Below are positions 1 to 7,997 of a stretch of 26,205 nucleotides of DNA, piece by piece. The stretch comes from Rhodospirillaceae bacterium (lineage in GTDB: Bacteria; Pseudomonadota; Alphaproteobacteria; Rhodospirillales; Magnetospirillaceae), in the NCBI GenBank assembly GCA_013349735.1, contig DUZC01000003.1, forward strand, positions 1-26,205, written 5' to 3'. Each line of letters starts with the position of its first letter. Position 1 is the stretch's first letter. The notes under the pieces were generated by a model. That model was not told the origin of the DNA and did not search any database. It saw only the letters and a list, made by a program, of their open reading frames with translations. A program made the position numbers and the translations under genes.

Positions 1-44
1 TCCTGAAAGTTTGCGTCCGGTGCAGCTTTTTCAAGGCCGCGCAT
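1..44 (-). CDS. Possible 5' end of an unidentified gene (partial)
   Basis: On the minus strand an ATG at 44 opens a frame that runs off the window edge without a stop (14 codons, beginning MRGLEKAAPD). It starts 3 nt after the stop of the small protein gene at 48-224, so it could be the next gene of that transcript. No clear ribosome binding site is visible and the piece is too short to identify. It may be chance. Confidence 0.25.
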   Translation of the reverse strand, partial: MRGLEKAAPDANFQ

Positions 45-47
45 AGA

Positions 48-224
48 TCAGTTGGCCGGCTCAGCTTCGGGCAGGTCATCCCCGTCCCTGCGGTCCACAG
101 ACAGGCCACCAATCTTTTGAAGGGCCCTTTCCTCGCTCTTGGATTTGGCCTTGGCAGCGAGCCTTTCCTTCTTGGCGCGATCCCGTTCCATACGGTCGTA
201 ATTATAGTTCGGTTTACGCGCCAT
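48..224 (-). CDS. Small highly charged conserved hypothetical protein (58 aa)
   Basis: An ATG at 224 opens a 58-codon frame ending in TGA at 48-50. The protein starts MARKPNYNYDRMERDRAKKE and then has a Lys/Arg/Glu/Ala-rich stretch (about residues 11-37) that should form one long charged helix. The C-terminal tail is acidic. I recall small proteins with a similar MARKPNY start and charged helix in alphaproteobacterial genomes, without an assigned function; that is memory, not a search. A GTGGGG stretch about 6 nt upstream may act as ribosome binding site. There is no signal peptide, membrane segment or cysteine cluster. It is transcribed away from the leucine operon, so the two share the long intergenic region at 225-559. 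Confidence 0.6.
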   Translation of the reverse strand: MARKPNYNYDRMERDRAKKERLAAKAKSKSEERALQKIGGLSVDRRDGDDLPEAEPAN

Positions 225-486
225 GCCGCAGCCCCACTTTCGTCACAAAAACTAACGGCATCAACAACACCCTTCGCTGTAAAAGCCAATTAGGAATTAC
301 TAGAACACTTTTCAATAAACAAGAAAGAACGAATAATTATATGAATTATTAGTTATATAGCTTGAAACCACACTGATTACAATGGCTTAATACTTAAAGT
401 AACCACCAGAACTCAAACGCACCCAATGGTTAAGGGGGGAGACGAATCGGTTTGCCAAAGCCTCGATCTTCCGCAAGCTTTTAGCC
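225..486. other. Long AT-rich intergenic region between divergent genes
   Basis: The 335 nt between the small minus-strand gene and ivd hold no convincing gene. Roughly 270-415 is visibly AT-rich compared with the GC-rich coding sequence around it. It contains a perfect inverted repeat, AATAATT-5 nt-AATTATT (332-350). A second, weaker promoter-like pair for the plus strand is TTGAAA (362-367), 18 nt, CTTAAT (386-391). A promoter for the minus-strand small gene must also lie here, but I could not single one out. Confidence 0.5.
332..350. repeat. Perfect AT-only inverted repeat in the intergenic region
   Basis: The 7-nt arms AATAATT (332-338) and AATTATT (344-350) are perfectly complementary around a 5-nt centre. 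Its position between divergent genes fits an operator or a bend site, but AT-rich DNA makes such repeats fairly often by chance. Confidence 0.35.
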
Positions 487-514
487 TTGCTCTCGAATTA
501 AAAAAACGTATGAT
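487..514 (+). promoter_or_regulatory. Predicted promoter of the ivd-mccB-mccA operon
   Basis: A -35 box TTGCTC (487-492) is followed after 16 nt by a -10 box TATGAT (509-514), which matches the sigma-70 consensus at five of six places. The predicted start near 521 gives a leader of about 40 nt with a GAGGAAG ribosome binding site before the ATG at 560. The same layout (TTGCCC, 16 nt, TATGAT) precedes livG on the other strand, which raises confidence. Confidence 0.5.
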
Positions 515-519
515 CGTTT
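504..519. promoter_or_regulatory. Candidate operator wrapping the ivd -10 box
   Basis: The 16-bp element AAACGTATGATCGTTT has perfect 5-bp arms (AAACG/CGTTT) around a 6-bp centre that is exactly the predicted -10 hexamer. A repressor dimer bound here would block RNA polymerase. The size and symmetry fit TetR-type regulators of acyl-CoA metabolism, but no regulator gene is in the window, so the regulator's identity is inference. Confidence 0.45.
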
Positions 520-559
520 CTGTGAATTGCCGGATCACTTGATAGAGGAAGTGCGCCCC

Positions 560-1732
560 ATGTCCCTCAGGAACGCTACGGGTTTCGATTTTGGTTTGGG
601 CGAAGATATCGACGCGCTGCGGGACACGGTGGCCAGTTTTGCCGCTGACCGGGTGGCCCCCCGCGCCGCCGAGATCGATGCAAAGGACCAGTTCCCCATT
701 GATCTTTGGCCGGAAATGGGAAAATTGGGCCTGCATGGCATAACCGTTTCCGAGGACTATGGCGGCGCCAATATGGGCTATCTGGCCCATTGCGTTGCCA
801 TGGAAGAAGTCAGCCGGGCTTCCGGTTCAGTCGGCCTGTCCTATGGCGCCCATTCCAATCTTTGCGTGAACCAGATCCACCGCTGGGGCAATGCCGCCCA
901 GAAAGCCAAATATCTGCCAAAACTGATCAGCGGAGACCATGTCGGCGCCCTGGCCATGAGCGAGCCGGGCGCGGGATCGGACGTGGTCTCCATGCGTCTG
1001 AAGGCGGACCGCAAGGGCGATCGGTTTATTTTAAACGGCTCGAAATTCTGGATTACCAATGGCCATTATGCGGAAACCCTGGTGGTTTACGCAAAAACCG
1101 ACATGAGCGCCGGACCCAAGGGAATCAGCGCCTTCATCATCGAAAAAGACTTTCCAGGATTTACGCCGGCCCAGCGCCTGGACAAGCTGGGCATGCGCGG
1201 CTCGCCAACCTCGGAACTGGTTTTCACCAATTGTGAAGTCCCGGCTGAAAACCTGCTGGGGCCGTTGAACGAAGGTGTGGCGGTCTTGATGAGCGGGCTT
1301 GATTTTGAGCGCGCGGTCTTGGCTGCTGGCCCGCTGGGGCTCATGCAAGCCGCCCTTGATCTGGTTCTGCCCTATGTCCATGACCGTAAGCAATTCGGCA
1401 AAGCGATCGGCGAATTTCAGCTTGTCCAAGCCAAGATCGCCGACATCTATACGGCCATGAATGCCTCTAAGGCCTATGTCTACGCCGTGGCCCGCGCCTG
1501 CGACCGCGGCGCCATCACCCGCCAGGATGCAGCCGGCGCCATCCTTTACGCCAGCGAACGCGCGACCCAGGTGGCGCTGGATGCCATCCAAATTCTTGGC
1601 GGGAATGGCTATATCAATGAATTCCCTGCCGGACGCCTGCTCCGCGACGCCAAATTGTATGAAATCGGTGCCGGAACCAGTGAAATCCGCCGCATGCTGA
1701 TCGGGCGGGAACTTTTTAAAGAAACGGCCTGA
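560..1732 (+). CDS. ivd: Isovaleryl-CoA dehydrogenase
   Basis: A 390-aa FAD-dependent acyl-CoA dehydrogenase that oxidises isovaleryl-CoA to 3-methylcrotonyl-CoA in leucine breakdown, passing electrons to ETF. The start chosen is the ATG at 560, 8 nt after GAGGAAG; an in-frame TTG at 527 lacks such a site. The protein shows the usual N-terminal helical domain, a middle beta domain (AMSEPGAGSDVVSM, FWITNG) and a C-terminal helical domain. The segment GLDFERAVLAAGPLG carries Glu250 (codon 1307-1309), at the place of the catalytic base specific to isovaleryl-CoA dehydrogenases. Other family features are RKQFGKAIGEFQLVQ and ILGGNGYINEFPAGRLLRDAK. It is the first gene of the leucine operon; mccB starts 5 nt after its stop. 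Its length is normal for the family. Confidence 0.95.
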   Translation: MSLRNATGFDFGLGEDIDALRDTVASFAADRVAPRAAEIDAKDQFPIDLWPEMGKLGLHGITVSEDYGGANMGYLAHCVAMEEVSRASGSVGLSYGAHSNLCVNQIHRWGNAAQKAKYLPKLISGDHVGALAMSEPGAGSDVVSMRLKADRKGDRFILNGSKFWITNGHYAETLVVYAKTDMSAGPKGISAFIIEKDFPGFTPAQRLDKLGMRGSPTSELVFTNCEVPAENLLGPLNEGVAVLMSGLDFERAVLAAGPLGLMQAALDLVLPYVHDRKQFGKAIGEFQLVQAKIADIYTAMNASKAYVYAVARACDRGAITRQDAAGAILYASERATQVALDAIQILGGNGYINEFPAGRLLRDAKLYEIGAGTSEIRRMLIGRELFKETA

Positions 1733-1737
1733 TCGCC

Positions 1738-3341
1738 ATGGCTCTGCAATCCGCTCTTTCGCCTAACGACTCCAATTTCCAGGCCAGCTACGCCGCCATG
1801 CGGGCCCTGACCGATGATTTGCGGTCCAAGGTGGCGCGAATCAAACAGGGCGGCGGGCCGCAGGCCAACGAGCGTCACCTGTCCCGCGGCAAATTGTTGC
1901 CCCGGGACCGGGTTCGCGCCTTGCTTGACCCCGGCACCCCCTTCCTTGAGCTGTCACAACTGGCGGCCTGGAATCTTTACGAGGGTCAGGTCCCGGCGGC
2001 CGGCATCATTACCGGCATTGGCCGGGTTGCCGGGCGGGAATGTGTGATCATCGCCAATGACGCCACCGTCAAAGGCGGCACCTACTATCCGATGACCGTG
2101 AAGAAGCATTTGCGGGCCCAGGACATCGCCCGGGAAAACCGCCTGCCCTGCATTTATCTGGTGGATTCCGGGGGCGCCAATCTACCAAATCAGGACGAAG
2201 TCTTCCCGGACCGCGATCATTTCGGCCGCATTTTTTATAATCAGGCAACCATGTCGGCAGAGCGGATCCCGCAAATCGCCGTAGTCATGGGAAGCTGCAC
2301 CGCCGGTGGTGCCTATGTTCCGGCGATGAGCGACGAATCAATCATCGTCCGCAATCAGGGAACCATTTTCTGGGTGGCCCTCCTTTGGTACGGGCAGCCA
2401 CCGGTGAAGTGGTCAGCGCCGAGGATTTGGGCGGGGCTGATGTGCATTCCCGCACTTCCGGGGTCACCGATCACTACGCCTCCAGCGATGCCCATGCCCT
2501 GGCCCTAGCCCGTCGTGCCGTCGCCGGCTTAAACCGCCCGAAGATCCCCCAAATTGAAATGAAAAGCCCCACCGAGCCGCTTTTTCCGAGCGACGAATTG
2601 TACGGCATCATTCCGACCGATCCCCGCAAGCCTTTCGATGTTCGTGAGGTCATCGCCAGAATTGTAGACGGCAGTGAATTTGATGAATTTAAAAAGCTTT
2701 ATGGCACGACCTTAATCTGTGGCTTTAGCCATATTTTCGGCTATCCGGTAGGAATCGTCGCCAATAACGGCATTCTTTTTTCCGAATCCGCGTTAAAAGC
2801 CGCCCATTTTATCGAACTCTGCAGTCAACGCGGTATCCCCTTGGTTTTCCTGCAAAATATAACCGGTTTCATGGTCGGCCGGAAATATGAGGCCGGTGGT
2901 ATCGCCAAGGATGGTGCCAAGATGGTAACGGCGGTGGCCTGCGCCCGGGTGCCCAAATTCACCGTGGTCATCGGCGGCAGTTTTGGTGCGGGAAATTACG
3001 GCATGTGCGGCCGGGCTTTTTCGCCACGTTTTTTGTGGATGTGGCCCAACGCCCGAATTTCGGTAATGGGCGGCGATCAGGCCGCCAATGTGTTAGCGCA
3101 GTTGCGACGCGACTCGCTCGAAGCCCAAGGCAAACCCTGGGATATAGAGGCCGAAGAGGCCTTTAAGGCGCCCATCCGCCAGCAATATGAAACCCAGGGT
3201 CATCCCTATTATGCCAGCGCCCGGCTGTGGGATGACGGTATCATTGATCCGGCAGACACCCGGATGGTTCTGGGTCTTGGGCTTTCCGCCGCTTTGAACG
3301 CCCCGGTGGAACGCACCGACTTTGGCATCTTCCGAATGTGA
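1738..3341 (+). pseudogene. mccB: Methylcrotonyl-CoA carboxylase beta subunit, split by a one-base frameshift
   Basis: This is the carboxyltransferase subunit, which moves CO2 from biotin to 3-methylcrotonyl-CoA. It begins at the ATG at 1738, 5 nt after ivd. Codons run in one frame to Phe211 (2368-2370, after NQGTIF) and then shift. One extra C between 2370 and 2371 would restore the family sequence LGGPPLVRAATGEVVSAEDL, continuing in the second frame to TGA at 3339-3341. The joined protein would be 534 aa, a normal length. As written, the first frame ends at 2508 (256 aa); the second is open from about 2385 (TTG). The rest is well conserved (GGANLPNQDEVFPDRDHFGR, AGGAYVPAMSDE, GGSFGAGNYGMCGRAFSPRF). 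The intact remainder and intact neighbours point to a sequencing or assembly error or a very recent mutation. Confidence 0.9.
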
Positions 3342-3349
3342 GGATGGTC

Positions 3350-4147
3350 ATGCCTGACAGCCTGCATATGACTCTATCGCCCTCGGGAACCGCTCGGCTG
3401 ACCTTGAATCGCCCCGAACTTCATAACGCCTTCGACGAAGGATTGATCGCGGAACTGACCGAGAGCTTAAGGGAACTTGCCGAGGATCCCTCCGTGCGTT
3501 GCCTGGTGCTGGCGGCAAAGGGGCGAAGTTTTTCCGCCGGAGCCGATCTGGCCTGGATGCAGCGCATGGCGAACGCCAGTGAAGCCGACAATCTTCGCGA
3601 CGCCGAACGGCTGGGTGACTTGATGCAGGCTCTGCATCAGTTTCCTAAACCAACAATTGCCCTGGTCCAGGGGGCGGCTTATGGCGGCGGCGTCGGGCTG
3701 GTGGCCTGTTGTGACATCGCCATTGCCGCGACAAGCGCCAGTTTTTGCCTTTCCGAGGTAAAACTGGGCCTGATTCCCGCAGTGATATCGCCCTATGTCA
3801 TCGCCGCCATCGGTGGCCGCGCCGCCAGCCGCTGGTTTCTTACCGCTGAACGTTTTGATGCCGGCGAAGCCCATCGCATCGGATTGGTGCATCAGCTGGT
3901 ACCGGACGACCAATTGGAAGATGCGGCCGAAAAGATCGTGGCCCGCTTGCAAGAAGGCGGCCCGGCTGCCCACTGTGCCGCTAAACTATTGATCCGCCGT
4001 GTCGCCGGACAGCCGATCGATGCCGATCTAATCGGCGATACCGCTCAGCGCATCGCCACGATCCGTGCCACCGATGAGGCCCGCGAAGGGCTGCAAGCCT
4101 TTCTCGAGAAACGGCCGCCCGCCTGGAGAGTCTCCGATGTTCGCTAA
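3350..4147 (+). CDS. 3-Methylglutaconyl-CoA hydratase (enoyl-CoA hydratase family)
   Basis: A 265-aa crotonase-family protein that, from its place between the two MCC subunit genes, should hydrate 3-methylglutaconyl-CoA to HMG-CoA. Visible motifs are the oxyanion-hole segments GRSFSAGADLAWM and GAAYGGGVGL, and the SEVKLGLIP segment that carries the catalytic Glu in this family. Three in-frame starts exist: GTG 3338 (overlapping the mccB stop), ATG 3344 and ATG 3350. The GAGG at 3340-3343 sits 6 nt before 3350 and decides for that start, giving MPDSLHMTLS. It overlaps the start of mccA by 11 nt, so translation is probably coupled. It corresponds to LiuC of Pseudomonas-type leucine clusters. 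Family assignment is firm; substrate comes mainly from context. Confidence 0.9.
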   Translation: MPDSLHMTLSPSGTARLTLNRPELHNAFDEGLIAELTESLRELAEDPSVRCLVLAAKGRSFSAGADLAWMQRMANASEADNLRDAERLGDLMQALHQFPKPTIALVQGAAYGGGVGLVACCDIAIAATSASFCLSEVKLGLIPAVISPYVIAAIGGRAASRWFLTAERFDAGEAHRIGLVHQLVPDDQLEDAAEKIVARLQEGGPAAHCAAKLLIRRVAGQPIDADLIGDTAQRIATIRATDEAREGLQAFLEKRPPAWRVSDVR

Positions 4148-6140
4148 AGTCCTGATCGCCAACCGGGGCGAGATCGCCTGTCGCATCCTGCGAACCGCCC
4201 GCCGGATGGGACTTTCCACGGTGGCGGTCTATTCCGAGGCAGATGCCGACGCCCATCATCTTGCCTTGGCCGACGAGGCTTGGCCGATTGGCCCGGCCCC
4301 CGCCCGACAGTCCTATCTCTGTATCGACAAAATTATCGAAGTTGCCCGTCAAAGCGGGGCAGAGGCGATTCATCCAGGCTATGGCTTCCTGTCGGAAAAT
4401 GCCGCTTTCGCTGACGCCTGCGCCGAAGCCGGACTCATCTTCATCGGCCCACCGCCGGCCGCTATCCGCGCCATGGGCAGTAAAAGCGAGGCCAAGACCC
4501 TGATGGCCAAGGCAGGCGTGCCGCTGGTCCCCGGCTATCACGGCCTGGATCAGACGGATTCGATTCTTGCCACAGCCGCTGAAGAAATTGGTTTTCCGGT
4601 GCTGATCAAGGCTTCGGCCGGCGGTGGCGGCAAAGGGATGCGGGTGGTTGACCAGGCCGATGCGTTTGCCGAGGGTCTGGCTGCGGCAAGGCGGGAAGCC
4701 GCCAATGCCTTTGGTGATGACCGAGTGCTCATCGAAAAATATCTGATCCGGCCCCGCCATGTCGAAAGCCAGGTCTTTGCCGATAGCCATGGCCATTGCG
4801 TTCATCTGTTGGAACGCGATTGCTCGATCCAGCGGCGCCATCAGAAAGTGGTCGAGGAGGCCCCCGCCCCTGGCATGACCCCGGCCCTGCGCGAAAAGAT
4901 GGGAGCCCAGGCGGTCGCCGCCGCTCGCGCCATCGGCTATCAGGGCGCCGGCACCGTCGAGTTTTTGCTTGATAGCGACGGGCGGTTTTATTTCATGGAA
5001 ATGAATACGCGCCTGCAGGTGGAACATCCGGTAACGGAAATGATCACCGGGCTGGATCTGGTCGAATGGCAGTTCCTGGTGGCCGCGGGAGCCCCCTTAC
5101 CGCTTCAGCAGTCGCAGATTGTCCATAATGGACATGCCATCGAAGTGCGTATTTACGCCGAAGATCCTGACAATGACTTTCTGCCAGCCACTGGAATGCT
5201 GCGGCATTTGCGTTTTCCCGAAGCGGGGCGGCATATCCGCATTGATAGCGGCGTGGTCGAGGGGGATCGCATTTCCGTTCATTATGACCCGATGATTGCC
5301 AAACTGGCGGTCTGGGACGAAAGCCGCGCGCAGGCGGTTCATCGCCTGCGCCGGGCGCTGGCGTCCGTGGAAATCGCCGGGCTGACCACAAATAGCCGCT
5401 TTCTTGCCGCCATTGCCGGACATCCTGCTTTTCTCGCGGCCGCCACCGATACCGGCTTCATTCCGCGCCATCAGCAGGATTTATTCCCACCCCCCTCACC
5501 AACCGCCTGCCTAGATCTGTGTCTGGCCAGTTTGGCCGTCTTGTTGGAACGCAGCGCCGCCGCCAAACAGGTCGCCGCCGGAACCAATGACCCGCACAGC
5601 CCCTGGGCCAAACGCGACGGTTGGCGGCTCAATGAGGACGCCGAAGAAAGCCTGCGCTTCCGTGATGGCGGCCAGGAACATCTGATCGCGCTGACTTATC
5701 GCCCCGACGGCTATCGCCTGCAATTGGCACAGACAACCATTCTGGCCAGTGGCCGGCTTGGCGCTGACGGCGTTCTGGTGGCGCAGCTTGACGGCGTGAT
5801 CCGCCGTGCCGGCTATGCCCGTCACGGAGCCGAGGTGACTTTGTTCGTCGATGGGCGCACCCTCCGCTTGACGGTGGTGGATCCGCTGGAAGGCGAAGCC
5901 ATGGAGTCTCCTACCGGCGGCTTGCTTTCGCCGATGCCCGGCACTCTGACCGCCATCCTGGTTGAGGCAGGCAGCCATGTCAGCAAAGGCCAGCCCCTGG
6001 CGGTCATGGAAGCCATGAAAATGGAACATACGCTAAGGGCGCCCCATGATGGGGTGGTGACGGCCTTGCTATATAAAATTGGCGACCTGGTCGAAGAAGG
6101 GGTTGAGCTGGTCGCCTTCAGCGCAGCCGAGGAAGCCTGA
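4137..6140 (+). CDS. mccA: Methylcrotonyl-CoA carboxylase alpha (biotin carboxylase/BCCP) subunit
   Basis: A 667-aa biotin-containing subunit that carboxylates its own biotin using ATP and bicarbonate and hands CO2 to the beta subunit. The ATG at 4137 follows GGAGAG and gives the classic start MFAKVLIANRGEIACRI; a longer in-frame reading from 4065 lies inside the preceding gene and is unlikely. The domains in order are the biotin carboxylase N-terminal domain (about 1-110), ATP-grasp with the glycine loop SAGGGGKGMRVV and MEMNTRLQVEHPVTEMITG (about 115-320), the C-terminal carboxylase domain (about 335-445), a linker/BT region, and a biotinyl domain with VMEAMKMEH in which Lys628 (codon 6018-6020) carries biotin. 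HMG-CoA lyase starts 1 nt after its stop. The MCC rather than propionyl/acetyl-CoA carboxylase call rests on operon context. Confidence 0.94.
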   Translation: MFAKVLIANRGEIACRILRTARRMGLSTVAVYSEADADAHHLALADEAWPIGPAPARQSYLCIDKIIEVARQSGAEAIHPGYGFLSENAAFADACAEAGLIFIGPPPAAIRAMGSKSEAKTLMAKAGVPLVPGYHGLDQTDSILATAAEEIGFPVLIKASAGGGGKGMRVVDQADAFAEGLAAARREAANAFGDDRVLIEKYLIRPRHVESQVFADSHGHCVHLLERDCSIQRRHQKVVEEAPAPGMTPALREKMGAQAVAAARAIGYQGAGTVEFLLDSDGRFYFMEMNTRLQVEHPVTEMITGLDLVEWQFLVAAGAPLPLQQSQIVHNGHAIEVRIYAEDPDNDFLPATGMLRHLRFPEAGRHIRIDSGVVEGDRISVHYDPMIAKLAVWDESRAQAVHRLRRALASVEIAGLTTNSRFLAAIAGHPAFLAAATDTGFIPRHQQDLFPPPSPTACLDLCLASLAVLLERSAAAKQVAAGTNDPHSPWAKRDGWRLNEDAEESLRFRDGGQEHLIALTYRPDGYRLQLAQTTILASGRLGADGVLVAQLDGVIRRAGYARHGAEVTLFVDGRTLRLTVVDPLEGEAMESPTGGLLSPMPGTLTAILVEAGSHVSKGQPLAVMEAMKMEHTLRAPHDGVVTALLYKIGDLVEEGVELVAFSAAEEA

Positions 6141-6141
6141 A

Positions 6142-7062
6142 ATGACCCGGCCCCAGACCGTCAGGCTGGTTGAAGTCGGGCCACGCGACGGCCTGCAGAA
6201 TGAAGCAAAGCCGGTGCCTTTGGCCACCAAGCTGGAGCTTATCCACCGCCTGGCGGCGGCGGGACTGCCATCGATCGAAGTCGGTTCCTTTGTCTCGGCC
6301 CGCCGCGTGCCGCAGATGGCCGATTCCGCCGAGATTTTGCGCCTAATTCATCGCCAACCGAATGTCGCCTACCCGGTGTTGGTCGCCACGATGCAAGGGC
6401 TCGAGGCCGCCATTGCCGCCGGCGCCAGGGAAGTGGCGATCTTTGCCGCCGCCTCGGAAGGATTCAGCCAGCGCAATATCAATTGTTCGACCAGCGAAAG
6501 CATCGACCGCTACCGCCCCCTGGCTGGCGCCGCCCTGGCGGCGGGTCTGAAGCTGCGCGGCTATTTATCAACGGTCATCGTCTGCCCTTATGACGGGCCG
6601 GTGGCGCCGGAAAGCGCCGCCATCATGGCCGAGAGAATGATGGCGCTCGGCTGCTATGAATTGTCGTTGGGCGATACCATCGGTGTCGGCACCGCCGACA
6701 AGGTGCGCCGCCTGATCGAGGCCGTCGCTGAACGGATTCCCCGCCAGCAAATGGCGATGCATTTCCATGATACCTATGGCCAGGCGATTGCCAACATCCT
6801 TGCCAGCCTTGATCTCGGCATCACTGTCTTTGACGCGTCGGTGGCCGGGCTGGGCGGTTGTCCCTTCGCCGCCGGGGCAACCGGCAATGTCGCCACCGAA
6901 GACGTTGTTTACCTCTTGCAAGGGCTGGGCATCCAGACCGGGGTAAATCTGCCGGAACTGGCGGCGACCGGCCAATGGATCGCCGACCAGTTGCAACGGA
7001 CAAACGGCTCGCGGGCCGGAACGGCTTTGCTCCGCTGTCAGCCCACTCAGCTTACGCCATAG
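6142..7062 (+). CDS. Hydroxymethylglutaryl-CoA lyase
   Basis: A 306-aa TIM-barrel lyase that cleaves HMG-CoA to acetyl-CoA and acetoacetate, the last step of the leucine pathway. The ATG at 6142 lies 1 nt after the mccA stop with a GAGGAAG upstream. Family motifs are clear: GPRDGLQNE near the N-terminus (metal-binding and catalytic Asp), the MHFHDTYGQA metal-ligand histidines, and the signature GLGGCPFAAGATGNVATED with the active-site loop Cys at residue 240. The length is normal. No acetoacetate-CoA transferase follows, so acetoacetate is presumably activated by a gene elsewhere. Its 3' end overlaps the convergent hydrolase gene by 16 nt, with no intrinsic terminator visible between them. 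Confidence 0.95.
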   Translation: MTRPQTVRLVEVGPRDGLQNEAKPVPLATKLELIHRLAAAGLPSIEVGSFVSARRVPQMADSAEILRLIHRQPNVAYPVLVATMQGLEAAIAAGAREVAIFAAASEGFSQRNINCSTSESIDRYRPLAGAALAAGLKLRGYLSTVIVCPYDGPVAPESAAIMAERMMALGCYELSLGDTIGVGTADKVRRLIEAVAERIPRQQMAMHFHDTYGQAIANILASLDLGITVFDASVAGLGGCPFAAGATGNVATEDVVYLLQGLGIQTGVNLPELAATGQWIADQLQRTNGSRAGTALLRCQPTQLTP

Positions 7063-7922
7063 CGTTTGAACCAAGCCTGCAGACGCCCCCAGCCATCTTC
7101 GGCCGCCGCCTTGTTATAACTGGGACGGTAATCGGCATGAAAGCCATGCTGTACCCCAGGATAGACCACCAAATCACAGGGATGGCCCTTCAGTTGCGCC
7201 CGCAATTTCTCCACCTGGTCCACGGGAATAAATTTATCCTGCTCGGCAAAGAGACCGAGAACCGGTGTCCTGATTTTGTTGGCGACCTGGAACACCGTGG
7301 TTCCGTTCTTATCCCACATTGGCGGGCCAATCAGGCCGTACCAGGCCACCGCCGCCTTGACCCCTGGATTATGCGCCGCATACAACCAGGTAGCCCGGCC
7401 GCCCCAGCAAAAGCCGGTGACCCCAAGTCGTGTGGTATCGGCTTTGCCGCTGGATCGGGCAAAATCCACCAAAGAATCAATATCCCCATTGACCTGATTA
7501 TCCGGAACCGTGGCCACAATTTTGATGATGTCGTTGATATCCGTCAATTTCGCGACATCGCCCTGGCGGGCATAGAGCTCGCCGGAAATCGCGTAATAGC
7601 CAAGCTTGGCAAATCTTCGGCAGACATCGCGGATATGCTCGTGCACGCCAAAAATTTCCTGGATCACCACCACCGTAGGAAAAGGCCCCCCAACCGCCGG
7701 ATAGGCTTCATAGGCGGGAATTGCCCCGCCAGCAACCGGCACCCTCACCGAGCCGGCGATCAAGCCCTCGTCGCTGGTGCTGATCACCTCGGCATGAACC
7801 GGCTGGACCGCCGCAGCGAATCCCACCGCCAGGGAAGTTGTCAGAAAGCCACGTCGGCTGAGCGCGCCCGTCTCGGTTTCGGTGGGAAGGGCCTGACGGT
7901 AATCGGGTGGAATGCTGGCCAT
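7047..7922 (-). CDS. Dienelactone hydrolase family protein with Tat signal peptide
   Basis: A 291-aa alpha/beta-hydrolase of the dienelactone hydrolase family. The catalytic triad is visible: Cys172 (VTGFCWGG), Asp229 (AEQDKFIP) and His259 (VQHGFHADY); Glu89 (VIQEIFG) sits where the family's second acidic residue lies. Residues 22-44 form a Tat signal peptide (SRRGF, then a hydrophobic stretch, ending VHA), so the mature enzyme should act in the periplasm. The ATG at 7922 is preceded by GGAG at 7-nt spacing. It lies 75 nt downstream of the PaaK-like gene on the same strand, so it is probably the last gene of the liv operon, although it might have its own promoter. The natural substrate is unknown; true dienelactone hydrolases act in the cytoplasm on chlorocatechol products, so that specific role is not implied. 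Confidence 0.88.
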   Translation of the reverse strand: MASIPPDYRQALPTETETGALSRRGFLTTSLAVGFAAAVQPVHAEVISTSDEGLIAGSVRVPVAGGAIPAYEAYPAVGGPFPTVVVIQEIFGVHEHIRDVCRRFAKLGYYAISGELYARQGDVAKLTDINDIIKIVATVPDNQVNGDIDSLVDFARSSGKADTTRLGVTGFCWGGRATWLYAAHNPGVKAAVAWYGLIGPPMWDKNGTTVFQVANKIRTPVLGLFAEQDKFIPVDQVEKLRAQLKGHPCDLVVYPGVQHGFHADYRPSYNKAAAEDGWGRLQAWFKRYGVS

Positions 7923-7997
7923 GCAGGATCTCCGTAAAATTAGACAAGACTAAGAATATTGGGGAGGAACCAGCGGCCTGGCAAGATGGAAGGGCGC

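Noticed and set aside
2385..3341. Second half of mccB as a separate gene starting at TTG 2385
   Set aside because: No ribosome site is present, and the sequence is the direct continuation of the carboxyltransferase domain after one missing base.
3981..5027. 348-codon open frame on the minus strand opposite the hydratase and mccA genes
   Set aside because: It lies wholly antisense to well-supported enzymes, has no recognisable domain, and is the expected shadow of GC-rich codon usage.
6858..7937. 359-codon open frame on the plus strand opposite the dienelactone hydrolase
   Set aside because: It covers the end of HMG-CoA lyase in another frame and is antisense to a hydrolase with a complete catalytic triad; the protein looks like random GC-rich translation.
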